A stretch of 64,000 nt of DNA from Cytophagales bacterium (lineage in GTDB: Bacteria; Bacteroidota; Bacteroidia; Cytophagales; Cyclobacteriaceae). How positions within the stretch are numbered: position 1 is the first letter of the stretch; every line of letters starts with the position of its first letter. Positions 16,533 through 25,792 of the stretch are shown here, piece after piece. Both the position numbers and the translations under genes were made by a program. The DNA is taken from the NCBI GenBank assembly GCA_013298505.1, contig JAAFHY010000002.1, positions 62,001 through 126,000 on the forward strand. Direction: 5' to 3'. The notes below the pieces were generated by a model. That model had not been told where the DNA came from. It saw only the letters and a list, made by a program, of their open reading frames with translations, and did not search any database.

Positions 16533-17401
16533 TTTCGTTTATAGAATAACAGCTTTCCAAGTGTATCATTTACCTTTTCGCTAAGCGTATAATATCCGCT
16601 TCCGTTTCTTGCCCACGCAATTGCTTCGCCTTGCAATTCACCATCGTATTGCAAAATTTCGTGCTTTGTAACTAGGAGCTTATCGAGCGAAAGATTATCG
16701 GTGTTTTTCCAATAGTAGACGTAGTCATAATCTTTGAGCAATACTTCTTTTCCATCTACAGAAAAATCTCCGGCCACTATTTTATGGAATGGGAGTGTAG
16801 CCACTTTTTCTGCTGTTATGATTCCTTTTGCAAAAGGATAGGCAATACGGTACAGGTTCACCGAATCTTCGAGTTTAGAAACGATGTACATATCATTATT
16901 AATCGGGTCGATCAGCAATGTTTCTGAATCGCGCACTCCATCGGGCAATGTTATTTGCAATGTATCAAAATCAGTAATTAACACTTCGGTGTTATCAAGC
17001 GATTCAGGCTCAGCAAATCGATAGATTAGTTTAACTGGGTAGCGAGCTTGGTTATCACCAATATCAGCAACATAGATGTATGTCTTTGAGGAGTCTGGGC
17101 CTTTTCCCAGTGCAATGTCTTCAAAGTCTCTATTGTCAACATCTCTTAGTTTACATGTCATTTTAATTTTTGCGGTGCTATCAAGCAAAAAAACCTCGGC
17201 AGGATTACCACTGTCGTTGAGAGTCCATAAATGACTTGCAAACTGTTTACTTTCTACTAGGCCTGAGGCCTCGTGTAATCGGTTATCGACAATGCCTCGC
17301 GAAATTCCAGCCTCAAACAAGTTGGCTACTTGATTGGCTTGTTTGTTTGCGCAAGCAAACAGTTGGCTTAGCGCGAACACTGCGATGATCAATCTACTCA
17401 T
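16529..17401 (-). CDS. Putative lipoprotein, beta-propeller-like
   Basis: 290 residues. The N-terminus is a lipoprotein signal (about 1-16, ALSQLFAC, Cys16). The mature part opens with LHEASGLVESKQFASHLWTLNDSGNPAEVFLLD, then DVDNRDFEDIALG, YIYVADIGDNQARY and RDSETLLIDPINNDMYIVSK, i.e. repeated strand-turn-strand units with DxGD-type turns as in calcium-binding beta propellers. Proteins of this sort are widespread in Bacteroidota and are often linked to extracellular signalling or hydrolysis; no active site is evident. Located 10 bp downstream of the HEAT-cyclophilin lipoprotein gene, so the two are probably one operon. Confidence 0.72.
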   Translation of the reverse strand: MSRLIIAVFALSQLFACANKQANQVANLFEAGISRGIVDNRLHEASGLVESKQFASHLWTLNDSGNPAEVFLLDSTAKIKMTCKLRDVDNRDFEDIALGKGPDSSKTYIYVADIGDNQARYPVKLIYRFAEPESLDNTEVLITDFDTLQITLPDGVRDSETLLIDPINNDMYIVSKLEDSVNLYRIAYPFAKGIITAEKVATLPFHKIVAGDFSVDGKEVLLKDYDYVYYWKNTDNLSLDKLLVTKHEILQYDGELQGEAIAWARNGSGYYTLSEKVNDTLGKLLFYKRN

Positions 17402-17411
17402 GTCTTTCTAT

Positions 17412-19313
17412 TTACTTTTCTAATCTTACCGATATGATTTGATCTCCAACCTGTAGTTGGTGTACTACCTCCATACCCTTTGTAACGATGGCAAAAATAG
17501 TGTATCGCCCATTTAGGTGAGGAGTTGGCGAATGTGTAATAAACCACTGTGTACCTTCGGTGTCTTTGCCAGCCGAAGCCATACCCACCGAACCTTCGGT
17601 ATATCTTCGTAAGGAAAATTCGGATCGAATTGAATAGTCTTCGCTTCCAAAGCCATCGCCCCGGTTGCACCCAGCTTGAATTACAAAATTAGGAACTACC
17701 CGATGAATATATTTTCTGTCAAAATATTTTTTGTTGGTTAAGTCCACAAAGTTGGCAACTGACCCCGGAGCCTCTTCTACCAACAAGCGAAGCAAGATGT
17801 TTCCCTTTGTAGTTTCAATTTTTACAAATTGTGCTTTGTCAATTTTTTGAACCTCATCCCAGTTAATGGGATGGTTAAATTCATTTTTATTTGGGATTGG
17901 TTTCTTAATTCCTTCAAAATATGCAATGGCCGCTTCGAGTGGTTGCAGGGCTTCAATATCTTTGGGCAACGAAAGTTTTGATTTTGCTTTTTGTAAAAAA
18001 GTATAATCGTTGATTACTTTTTTAAAGCCATAGGTTGAATCCGCCAATGTAGCGGCAACGATTCCAATTACACCGGGGTCGCCCTGCTCAATCATTTTTT
18101 GAAAGAGTGGCGCAAGGGAATATTTCAATTTGCTATCACTCAAGTTCGATTGCAGCATGCTCGCCAATACCAATGCTCCTGCAGATTTTATCACCAATGC
18201 TTTTGAATGGATTACCTCCTCAGCAACAAATTCGTACGATTTCGTAGCATTCACAAAAGAGTTTAGCAAATGTGCTTTGCTATACTCATTGCTGGTGCGT
18301 TGATAGAGCCGCGTAATTTCTTCAATCACTTCTTGTTTTGGATCAATAGATACGACCGTTTTGTACAAATTACTTTGAATGCGTGTATTGGTTGCCATTC
18401 GTGCGGCCTCTAGTAGTTTATCGTAAAGTTCGGCCACTGGCTTAAGGGCTTCTGAAGCAGCAATGCCAACCGCTTCATTTTTATCGTTCAGCGATTCGAT
18501 TACTTTTCGTTGAGTATTTACTGATTGCCAGCTTGCCAACGATCGCACCGCGTTCACTCGCACACGGTAATCCTTATCTGTTACTGCAACAGCCAAGATT
18601 GGAATGGCAACAGCTGAATCTAATTTTCGCATAGCACTAGCAGCGGCCATCCTCACAAAAGGAGAAGGATCTCTCAGAATTGCCGCTTCGAGCGGTTGAT
18701 ACTCTTTTCCTATTTTTAATTTTGACGATCGGCTAAAAAAATGTGCGGCTCCTAATCTGGTTTGAAGCGAAAAGCGTGGCTCTAAAAATTGCATCGCTCT
18801 TTTTGCAATAATCGAATCGGCCATTGACCGTAAGCCCAACTGATAAAAAGCCCACGCCAATCCTTCTTGCGCAAGAGTGTCTTTCGGGTTGAATTTTTTT
18901 AAGATCGGTAAATCATATTCTCTAATAGTTTTGCCCAGCGCCTCTGTCACTTCGCGAAGCACCATTCCCTCTTTGTCTTGCAGCGCAGGTATCAATGCAT
19001 TTGACGAAGCCGAGCCAGGGGTTTGGCCAAGCGCAAAGGCGGAAGCCGCCCGTGCTTCAGCTATAGGGTCTTCCAATAGCATAGATCCTAATTGCATTGA
19101 TGCGATTGAGTCTTGAACGGATGCCAATGCTTTGGCTGCGTCAATTCGATAGGTTGGATCTTTACTAAGTAGGTAATGGATAAGGCTATCGGTTTGCCTT
19201 CTATCTTGAAACTCGCCAATCTTTACTAGTGTTGCATCAGAAAATTTATTGGGGTGCGATGAACATCCCCAAATAAAAATAAGTATGAAACCTAAAATTT
19301 TTGAAGAAGGCAT
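17412..19313 (-). CDS. HEAT-repeat lipoprotein fused to cyclophilin-type peptidyl-prolyl isomerase
   Basis: 633 residues. Lipoprotein signal at 1-16 (FILIFIWGCSS), then a long array of HEAT repeats (about 30-450), e.g. DPTYRIDAAKALASVQDS, DPSPFVRMAAASAMRKLDS and DKDYRVRVNAVRSLASWQS. The C-terminal 150 residues form a cyclophilin domain: IETTKGNILLRLLVEEAPG, FDRKYIHRVVPNFVIQAG, GSVGMASAGKDTEGTQWFIT and HLNGRYTIFAIV, including the Arg of the active site (HRVVPNFVIQ). Predicted to be anchored in the envelope, where the HEAT array would hold a client and the cyclophilin isomerise prolines. Same architecture is known in Bacteroidota, but the client is unknown. Confidence 0.9.
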   Translation of the reverse strand: MPSSKILGFILIFIWGCSSHPNKFSDATLVKIGEFQDRRQTDSLIHYLLSKDPTYRIDAAKALASVQDSIASMQLGSMLLEDPIAEARAASAFALGQTPGSASSNALIPALQDKEGMVLREVTEALGKTIREYDLPILKKFNPKDTLAQEGLAWAFYQLGLRSMADSIIAKRAMQFLEPRFSLQTRLGAAHFFSRSSKLKIGKEYQPLEAAILRDPSPFVRMAAASAMRKLDSAVAIPILAVAVTDKDYRVRVNAVRSLASWQSVNTQRKVIESLNDKNEAVGIAASEALKPVAELYDKLLEAARMATNTRIQSNLYKTVVSIDPKQEVIEEITRLYQRTSNEYSKAHLLNSFVNATKSYEFVAEEVIHSKALVIKSAGALVLASMLQSNLSDSKLKYSLAPLFQKMIEQGDPGVIGIVAATLADSTYGFKKVINDYTFLQKAKSKLSLPKDIEALQPLEAAIAYFEGIKKPIPNKNEFNHPINWDEVQKIDKAQFVKIETTKGNILLRLLVEEAPGSVANFVDLTNKKYFDRKYIHRVVPNFVIQAGCNRGDGFGSEDYSIRSEFSLRRYTEGSVGMASAGKDTEGTQWFITHSPTPHLNGRYTIFAIVTKGMEVVHQLQVGDQIISVRLEK

Positions 19314-19357
19314 AGTAAAAAGATAAAATTGAAACTACCAGGCGAATGAGTTGCCCG

Positions 19358-19732
19358 CTAACTTTTAGAGGCGCGCGCTACGACATCATTAAATTCGATG
19401 TCGGCCATTTTAATGGAATATAAAAGCAGGCGTACTTCTTTGACATGGACTGTTCCATCTGCTTCTGACATCTTGTAAAGATGCACAAAGGCATCAAGCT
19501 TCTCTTCGTCTGTGCATTTGTTGATGAACTCAATCCCCTTTTGGTAAATATCGCGATCTTTCGATTTTTGCACTTCTGCCTTAAATGCTTCAAATACATT
19601 GGCAGGTATTTGCTCTTTATCGCAAATTGCTTTGAGTTGTTTTTCTTCGCTATCATCAATCACACCATCGGCACTTATTAATAGTTGAACCAAATAAAGT
19701 AAGCCAAGCTGGTAGTTAGTTCCGTGAGCCAT
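19358..19732 (-). CDS. TerB-like helical protein
   Basis: 124 residues, all helical and without a signal peptide. The EF-hand-like acidic loops of the TerB family appear twice: SADGVIDDSEEKQLKAIC near residue 20 and EADGTVHVKEVRLL near residue 90. Despite the family name, such stand-alone cytoplasmic proteins are rarely tied to tellurite. It sits between feoB and the HEAT protein but about 45 bp from the latter and 107 bp from the former, so no operon is clear. Confidence 0.82.
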   Translation of the reverse strand: MAHGTNYQLGLLYLVQLLISADGVIDDSEEKQLKAICDKEQIPANVFEAFKAEVQKSKDRDIYQKGIEFINKCTDEEKLDAFVHLYKMSEADGTVHVKEVRLLLYSIKMADIEFNDVVARASKS

Positions 19733-19785
19733 GCAAAAGTTATCTAATTTTAATTAACGGATTAAATATAGGGGTAATTGAATAA

Positions 19786-19808
19786 AGAAAAAACGCGCTT
19801 TTGCGCCA
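19786..19808 (-). terminator. Weak terminator after feoB
   Basis: On the minus strand GCGC-AAAA-GCGC (19806-19795) runs into GTTTTTT. The stem is short (4-5 bp) but G+C-only and followed by a T run, 32 bp after the feoB stop. Confidence 0.5.
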
Positions 19809-19839
19809 ATTGCCTTCACGTAAGATTTTCTTGAGAAAC

Positions 19840-21951
19840 TCAAGACATAATTTGAAAGACGATAAAAGCCGAAATGTAGGCAAGGCCTGTCATGTAGGCC
19901 AATTGAATCATCGGCCACTTCCATCCTTTGGTTTCTCTTTTTACAATCGCTAGCGTACTCATGCACTGCATGGCAAACGTATAGAAAATCAGGAGTGACA
20001 TGCCAACCGCTGGTGTATACCGCAAGCCACCCGTTTCGGGGTTGATTTCGCTGCGCAGCCGTTGCTTTATGGTGGGCTGATCTTCGGCACTACCAATGCT
20101 ATAGATGGTTGCAATGGTGCCTACAAAAACTTCGCGAGCAGCAAAAGAAGTAACTAAAGCAATTCCAATTTTCCAATCAAAGCCTAATGGGCGAATAATG
20201 GGTTCTATGCTTTTACCCAACTTGCCTGCATACGAGTGTTCAAGTTTGTAGGATGCTATTCTGTTTTGAATTTGCGCCTCCGATAAGTTCAAAGCCAACG
20301 CCTCTTCTTGAACCACTTTTTTGGCCGCATTCATTTCGTCAACCGGGCCATAGCTTGCCAGCACCCAAAGTATAATTGATATCGCCAATATTACCCGACC
20401 TGCTTCAAACACAAATGCTTTTGTTTTTTCTACAATAGTATAGCCCACGTTACTCCACTTGGGCATTCGGTAGGTGGGTAGCTCCATCATCAAAAAACTG
20501 CGTTCGGTGGTTTTGATGATAAACTTCATTGCCCAAGCTGAAAGAATAGCAGCTAAAAATCCAAGTAAATACAAACCCATTAGCACCAGACCTTGGAAAT
20601 TGAAAAAACCGAGTAGCTTAACATCGGGAATAATGAGAGCAACCAAAATAGTAAATACAGGTAGGCGTGCCGAGCAACTCATAAACGGAGTTACAAAAAT
20701 TGTAATCAACCGCTCTTTCCAATTATCAATGGTGCGGGTTGCCATAATTGCCGGAATGGCGCACGCCCAGCCCGACATTAAAGGCACTACGCTTTTTCCA
20801 TTAAGGCCAAACTTTCGCATTACCTTATCCATTAAAAAGACAACACGCGCCATGTAGCCGCTCTCTTCTAAGGTGGCAATAAATGCAAACAGAATGGCGA
20901 TTTGAGGAATGAATATAACAATGCCGCCAATGCCGGGCACAATACCTTGCGAAACCAATTCAAAGAAGGGGCCTTCGGGCAACTCGCGCGCCAGCACATT
21001 GCTAAGCTGCGCAAACGATGAGTCAATAAAATCCATGGGTATTTGCGCCCACGCAAAAATGGCCTGGAAGATGAGAAACAAAACAGCGAAGAAAATAATG
21101 TAGCCGCCCACTTTGTGCGTAAGCACTCGATCAATGCCGTGCGATACTCTTTTCCAATCGTTAGTAGATGGTTTCACAATAGCGGTGTTCAACAGCTGTT
21201 GAATAAAGCCGTACCGCATTACGGTTTCGGCACCTTGGTATTTATGTGGAAAAAAATGATGCTCTTTAGCTACCCCTTTTAGATAAGAGCGATCGTCTTC
21301 ACTTAAAAAAACCAGGTTGTCGGTTTGTTGAAGAAAATGGTAGGCTTCGTAATCAGTAGCTAAGTTGAAATGCTTTTTAACAACGGCAATCACCTCTGCC
21401 ATTTCTGTATCGATTTGATACACCGATATGGTAGATGCCTCCTGTGGCTCTGCCATCAATTGTTTTAGCTCAAACAGTCCGTGGCCTTTTCGTGCGTTGA
21501 TCATCACCACGGGCAAGCCCAACGATTTAGAGAGTTTTTTTACATCAATACTAAGCCCCGATTTTGCCGCTAAGTCCATCATGTTTAGTGCCACAATGGT
21601 GGGGATTCTCAAATCAATTAATTGAGTGAGCAACAGCAAACAATTTTTGAGGTTGGTTGCATCTGCTATCAATACTACCTTATCGGGATAGAGATTATTT
21701 TTTTGATCCGAAAATATTTCGGTAACAATTTTTTCGTCTAGCGTGCGCGGATATAAACTATAAATGCCGGGCAAATCTATGATTTCGGCTTGCGTGTTGT
21801 TATCAAGCTGACAAAAACCAATTCGTTTGTCAACTGTAACGCCTGGAAAATTTCCAATCTTTTGATTGAGCCCTGTAAGATGGTTGAACAGCGATGACTT
21901 GCCCGCGTTGGGCTTACCCGTAAGTGCTATTCTAATTCGGCTTTGTTCCAC
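19840..21951 (-). CDS. feoB: Ferrous iron transport protein B
   Basis: Inner-membrane Fe(II) importer with a cytoplasmic GTPase domain. 703 residues. G1 is GKPNAGKSS (12-20), G3 DLPG, G4 NMMD. The membrane part carries the two Gate motifs: GWACAIPAIMATRTI...TPFMSCSARLPVF and SFAAREVFVGTIATIY...FYTFAMQCMSTLAIVKRET, with the cysteines expected for the iron path. Length is typical. feoA lies directly upstream: its last base and the A of this ATG are the same position, which implies translational coupling. No Fur-like box could be identified by eye. Confidence 0.96.
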   Translation of the reverse strand: MEQSRIRIALTGKPNAGKSSLFNHLTGLNQKIGNFPGVTVDKRIGFCQLDNNTQAEIIDLPGIYSLYPRTLDEKIVTEIFSDQKNNLYPDKVVLIADATNLKNCLLLLTQLIDLRIPTIVALNMMDLAAKSGLSIDVKKLSKSLGLPVVMINARKGHGLFELKQLMAEPQEASTISVYQIDTEMAEVIAVVKKHFNLATDYEAYHFLQQTDNLVFLSEDDRSYLKGVAKEHHFFPHKYQGAETVMRYGFIQQLLNTAIVKPSTNDWKRVSHGIDRVLTHKVGGYIIFFAVLFLIFQAIFAWAQIPMDFIDSSFAQLSNVLARELPEGPFFELVSQGIVPGIGGIVIFIPQIAILFAFIATLEESGYMARVVFLMDKVMRKFGLNGKSVVPLMSGWACAIPAIMATRTIDNWKERLITIFVTPFMSCSARLPVFTILVALIIPDVKLLGFFNFQGLVLMGLYLLGFLAAILSAWAMKFIIKTTERSFLMMELPTYRMPKWSNVGYTIVEKTKAFVFEAGRVILAISIILWVLASYGPVDEMNAAKKVVQEEALALNLSEAQIQNRIASYKLEHSYAGKLGKSIEPIIRPLGFDWKIGIALVTSFAAREVFVGTIATIYSIGSAEDQPTIKQRLRSEINPETGGLRYTPAVGMSLLIFYTFAMQCMSTLAIVKRETKGWKWPMIQLAYMTGLAYISAFIVFQIMS

Positions 21952-22175
21952 TAGTTGATAATTGTAATGGTTGTTGCCTCTTCTAAGCGAAGCGATAAGT
22001 CTACATCAGAAACGCTCACACAAATCGGATCGCCAAATGGGGCAGTAAAATTGAATCGGATGGCCGTGCCAGGAAGTAATCCCATTTCTAGTAATTTCAA
22101 ACCAGTCTGTTCATCTGTAAAGCCAGCAATGACTGCTGTTTCCCCAGGCAACATCTCCGCCACATTTTTAGACAT
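21951..22175 (-). CDS. feoA: Ferrous iron transport protein A
   Basis: 74-residue SH3-like cytoplasmic partner of FeoB, thought to modulate its GTPase or transport. The family pattern is clear: LPGETAVIAGFTDEQTGLKLLEMGLLPGTAIRF followed by PFGDPICVSVSDVDLSLRLEEA. Overlaps feoB by one base. A TATATTCG sequence about 30 bp upstream differs by one base from the -7 consensus. Confidence 0.95.
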   Translation of the reverse strand: MSKNVAEMLPGETAVIAGFTDEQTGLKLLEMGLLPGTAIRFNFTAPFGDPICVSVSDVDLSLRLEEATTITIIN

Positions 22176-22267
22176 CTATTTAGACTGATTTTAAACTGTG
22201 CGAATATAGATGGCCAAGTAATGCAAAACAATGATTGCAATCAGTTTATCAATAACGTTACTGTTTC

Positions 22268-23272
22268 TTAATCTGGGCGGAACTTGGAATTTTTCAACAT
22301 CAATTGTGGGTCATTCATCTTCATTAACTTGGGAAGTGTGGATGCCGATGGATTTTGTTTTGCAAACTTATTTACAATTTGCCAGCCTATCCAAACACCA
22401 ACCCTGCCAGGGCATTGGTCTCCAATCTCAATAGTTGTGGGCCGCTCGTCTAAATATTTTTGCTTCATCAACTTAGAGGTACTGAAAAAGACTTCTCGAT
22501 CAATCAAATGTTTCCAAATCACATCTTGATTTTCGCGCGCTCCATCCATTTCTGTTGACGTGTAGCCAATAAAAACACTATCGGGCACGCAAGGCAAAAG
22601 GTGCTTGGCAAAATAATACGCTTTGCCATAAGCAATCATATCGGCTAGCACAGTGCGATCGTTAGGATTTATGATATTAATCCGGCTGTCAATGCCTAGC
22701 AACAACATGGCCGATGGCACTACAAACTCTTTAGTATACCTACGCGCCATGTACTCGTACATGTTGAGTTTATAGTTGGAGTTTTTTCCTAAGAAGTGAT
22801 CAAGTCCTACTATAATCAGCGTATCGCTTACAAACAAATCACTCTCTAAGCCAGTGATTACCGTTTCAATGCGAGGCAACTTAAATGCTGGATAGTAAAA
22901 TCGAAGATTAGTAAACGCGTCTGAGAATTCTTTATTCAATGCACTTTCATCGCCAAATACTTTCTTAGTGTCCATCAGTAATGTATCAAACGATGGGTTG
23001 CTAAAACGTTGATAGAGTTCGTTAATAAAAACCGAATCGCTTGGGTAGCCTACCCGGTTGAAGAATACATCACGCATAGTAGTATGCCGGGCAAAAAAAT
23101 CAACGAGCTCCTGCTTGGTTTTAATAGCCACGATTGAATCGGCTAATGAAGTGAAACTCAATTCAATTTTTATGTTGCTTGTTTCGGGCTGAAAGGCGCA
23201 CTCTTCCTTTGGGGACTTGCAAGCAGCCAAAAATACGATGGCAACAACAAACGAAAGGCTCAATTTCTTCAT
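22268..23272 (-). CDS. gldB: Gliding motility lipoprotein GldB-like
   Basis: 334 residues with a lipoprotein signal and lipobox cysteine at residue 18 (VFLAAC). The body matches GldB: TTMRDVFFNRVGYPSD, LIIVGLDHFLGKNSNYKLN, a YMARRYTKEFVVPSAM stretch, GKAYYFAKHLLPCVPDSVFIGY and DQCPGRVGVWIGWQIV. In gliding Bacteroidota GldB is an essential lipoprotein of the gliding/type IX secretion apparatus, but GldB-like proteins are also kept by non-gliders, so motility is not proved. In flavobacteria it is often adjacent to gldC; no gldC is seen here. Confidence 0.85.
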   Translation of the reverse strand: MKKLSLSFVVAIVFLAACKSPKEECAFQPETSNIKIELSFTSLADSIVAIKTKQELVDFFARHTTMRDVFFNRVGYPSDSVFINELYQRFSNPSFDTLLMDTKKVFGDESALNKEFSDAFTNLRFYYPAFKLPRIETVITGLESDLFVSDTLIIVGLDHFLGKNSNYKLNMYEYMARRYTKEFVVPSAMLLLGIDSRINIINPNDRTVLADMIAYGKAYYFAKHLLPCVPDSVFIGYTSTEMDGARENQDVIWKHLIDREVFFSTSKLMKQKYLDERPTTIEIGDQCPGRVGVWIGWQIVNKFAKQNPSASTLPKLMKMNDPQLMLKNSKFRPD

Positions 23273-23410
23273 ACTACAATTTATACAATTATTTCTCTGG
23301 CGCGAAGATGCTGAGAATTTTACAAAGTTGTAAACGAATCTGAATTAGCTACATTATATAAATCGCCATAAAAAGCCGACATTAGCTAATTCAACTACTG
23401 AATTTATTTT

Positions 23411-24040
23411 GTGAGTAAACTTAAACACATTGCCATTGCTGGTAATATTGGTTCTGGTAAAACTACCCTTACCGAAAAACTTTCCAAGCACTATGGATGG
23501 TTGCCGCTATACGAATCGGTTGACCACAACCCTTACCTGCGCGATTTTTATGAAGACATGACGCGCTGGGCGTTTCATTTACAAATATATTTTCTCAACA
23601 ATCGCTTCAATCAAGTTCGTCAAATCCGCGAAAGCGAAAAAACAATTATACAAGACCGTACCATTTACGAAGACGCCCATATTTTTGCAGCCAACCTGCA
23701 CAATAGTGGCCACTTGAATAACCGCGATTACCAGAGTTACCTCGATCTGTTTAATTCGATGACTAATTTCGTTCAACCACCCGATTTGCTTATTTATCTC
23801 AAAGCCGATATTCCAAAGCTTGTTCAACAAATACAGCAACGCAACCGCGATTTTGAATTCAACATTAAACTTGAATACTTAAAAACACTCAACCAGCATT
23901 ATGAAAAATGGATTGGAAATTACAAACACGGAAAGTTGCTGGTGATAGATGTGAATAAAATTGACTTTGTGGCAAACGTGGAAGACTTCTCGATGATTGT
24001 AGGAAAAGTAGATTTAGAATTGAATGGGTTGTTTGGGTAA
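23411..24040 (+). CDS. Deoxynucleoside kinase
   Basis: 209 residues of the dNK/thymidine kinase 2-like family, phosphorylating salvaged deoxynucleosides (often deoxyadenosine/deoxyguanosine in bacteria). The P-loop is GNIGSGKTTL (11-20), the substrate-binding region includes ESVDHNPYLRDFY and the catalytic DRTIYEDAHIFA, with a lid-type KTLNQHYEKWI near the end. Starts with GTG at 23411 where the reading frame MSKLKHIAIAGNIGSGK fits the family N-terminus. Divergent from gldB with 138 bp between. Specificity cannot be read. Confidence 0.92.
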   Translation: MSKLKHIAIAGNIGSGKTTLTEKLSKHYGWLPLYESVDHNPYLRDFYEDMTRWAFHLQIYFLNNRFNQVRQIRESEKTIIQDRTIYEDAHIFAANLHNSGHLNNRDYQSYLDLFNSMTNFVQPPDLLIYLKADIPKLVQQIQQRNRDFEFNIKLEYLKTLNQHYEKWIGNYKHGKLLVIDVNKIDFVANVEDFSMIVGKVDLELNGLFG

Positions 24041-24098
24041 GGCTTGATAACAAGCAAGGAGTAGGCAAAAAGAAAAGTTTGTTAAATTTGTAACTGCT

Positions 24099-24671
24099 AT
24101 GATATCTACAAGCCAAAAAAATATTTATACAGAGCAGCAATACCTTGAATTGGAGAGGAAAGCCGAATACAAAAGTGAATTCTTTCAAGGTGAAATTTTT
24201 GCGATGGCGGGCACATCGAACGCACATAACATTATTACTGGAAATATTTACGCGTTCCTGCACAACCGATTTAAAGGAAAAGGTTGCCAGCCCTATAGCT
24301 CAGATATGAGAGTTCATACTCCTATCAATTCACTTTATGCCTATCCCGATATTAGCGTAGTGTGTGGCGAAAAGAAATTTTTAGATGATGTGTTTGATAC
24401 GTTGCTCAATCCTGTTTTTATCTGTGAGGTGTTGTCTAAATCTACAGCCGACTACGACACAGGTGGAAAATTTATGCGCTACCGTTCTATCGAATCGCTA
24501 AAAGAATATTGGGTGGTGTCTTCTTTAGAATACCGATTGCAAAAATTTGTAAAACAGCCCAATGGGAATTGGTTACTGTCTGAAACCATCAACTTAGCTG
24601 ATACGGTTGAAATAGAATGTCTATCAACTGAAGTTCCGTTAAAGGAAATTTATTTTGAGGTCGAGTTTTAG
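24099..24671 (+). CDS. Uma2 family (DUF820) putative endonuclease
   Basis: 190 residues with the PD-(D/E)XK-like Uma2 core: YLELERKAEYKSEFFQGEIFAMAGTS at the start, then YPDISVVCGE (catalytic Asp), VFICEVLSKSTADYD (E.V.S) and LKEYWVVSSLEYRLQKF. These small proteins occur in many copies in cyanobacteria and Bacteroidota; a nuclease role is only predicted. Ends in a 4-bp convergent overlap with the pseudouridine synthase gene. No mobile-element signs around it. Confidence 0.87.
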   Translation: MISTSQKNIYTEQQYLELERKAEYKSEFFQGEIFAMAGTSNAHNIITGNIYAFLHNRFKGKGCQPYSSDMRVHTPINSLYAYPDISVVCGEKKFLDDVFDTLLNPVFICEVLSKSTADYDTGGKFMRYRSIESLKEYWVVSSLEYRLQKFVKQPNGNWLLSETINLADTVEIECLSTEVPLKEIYFEVEF

Positions 24672-25696
24672 TGATTCTTCACATATCCCTCCCACTTCTC
24701 TATCACTTCTTTAAAATCGAGCGGCAACTCTGAATCGAATTGTAGAAATTTTTGCGTGGCCGGATGCACAAAACCCAGCGTTTTTGCATGCAGCGCTTGG
24801 CGCGGAATAATTTTGAAACAGTTTTCTACAAATTGTTTGTACTTAGAAAACACAGTTCCCTTCAGCACTTCGTTTCCTCCATAAGTGGCATCGTTAAACA
24901 AGGTGTGGCCAATGTATTTCATGTGTGCCCGGATTTGGTGCGTGCGCCCAGTTTCTAGTTTGCATTCTAGCACAGATACATAACGCAAATCCGTTAACAA
25001 CTTGTAATGGGTAATCGCTGTTCTGCCAAAATCTCCTTCGGGAAAGGCCACGGTTATTCTGCGATCTTTTAAACTGCGGCCCACGTTTACATTAATTGTT
25101 CCCTCGACTGGTTCTGGCACGCCCCATACAATAGCGTTGTAAGTACGTTCAATGCTGTGATCAAAAAATTGCTTAGCCAACGAAGTCATTGCCAACTCTG
25201 TTTTGGCGATGACTAAAAGCCCCGAGGTATCTTTGTCGATGCGGTGTACAAGGCCTGGGCGGCCTTCATTGCCTTTCATTTCGGGCAAATTTTGAAAATG
25301 AAAAGTCAATGCATTTACCAACGTGCCGCTCCAATTTTGATAAGCCGGGTGCACCACCATACCAGCTTCTTTGTTTACCACCAGTAAGTGCTCATCTTCA
25401 AACACAATGTTGAGCGGTATGTTTTCGGGCTTAACATCCGTATCTCTTGGTGGCTCGGGCAAAACTACGGTAATAACATCTAGTGGATGAACTTTATAGT
25501 TGGGCTTAATCGCGTTGTCGTTTACTTTCACAAACCCATCGCGGATGCCATTTTGCAATTTTGATCGGGTAGCATTGGGCAACCGATCCATCAAGAATTT
25601 GTCGATGCGTAAAAGACTCTGCCCTGCATCGGCTACGATGCGATGGTGCTCAAACAATTCGTCATCTACTTCTTCGATCTCTTCGTGTACATTCAT
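24668..25696 (-). CDS. RluA-family 23S rRNA pseudouridine synthase (RluD type)
   Basis: Makes pseudouridine in large-subunit rRNA. 342 residues: N-terminal S4 RNA-binding domain (about 25-90, RIDKFLMDRLPNATRSKLQNGIRDGFVKVN), then the RluA catalytic domain with VVNKEAGMVVHP, the catalytic HRIDKDTSGLLV (Asp in the RIDKDTSG motif) and LETGRTHQIRAHM. The S4 domain plus length points to RluD, which modifies helix 69, though paralogues are hard to separate by eye. Confidence 0.92.
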   Translation of the reverse strand: MNVHEEIEEVDDELFEHHRIVADAGQSLLRIDKFLMDRLPNATRSKLQNGIRDGFVKVNDNAIKPNYKVHPLDVITVVLPEPPRDTDVKPENIPLNIVFEDEHLLVVNKEAGMVVHPAYQNWSGTLVNALTFHFQNLPEMKGNEGRPGLVHRIDKDTSGLLVIAKTELAMTSLAKQFFDHSIERTYNAIVWGVPEPVEGTINVNVGRSLKDRRITVAFPEGDFGRTAITHYKLLTDLRYVSVLECKLETGRTHQIRAHMKYIGHTLFNDATYGGNEVLKGTVFSKYKQFVENCFKIIPRQALHAKTLGFVHPATQKFLQFDSELPLDFKEVIEKWEGYVKNH

Positions 25697-25792
25697 CTAG
25701 TTCTATTTTAGCGGCTGGCGTTTCGTTATTAGGCCGTACACAAAACTAGTTTATTAATCGGGTGTTACCTTATTCTGTTTAAAAGATACAAG

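Noticed and set aside
17398-17670. Minus-strand ORF of 90 codons inside the HEAT/cyclophilin gene
   Set aside because: Lies in another frame of a strong cyclophilin domain; the product is tryptophan/arginine-rich with no family pattern.
19358-19732. TerB-like gene plus TerC as a tellurite resistance cluster
   Set aside because: The two are almost 19 kb apart with unrelated genes between; no terZABD genes are present.
19821-19848. CTTGAG/CTCAAG hairpin at the feoB stop as terminator
   Set aside because: No T-tract follows it on the minus strand; the GCGC hairpin at 19786-19808 fits better.
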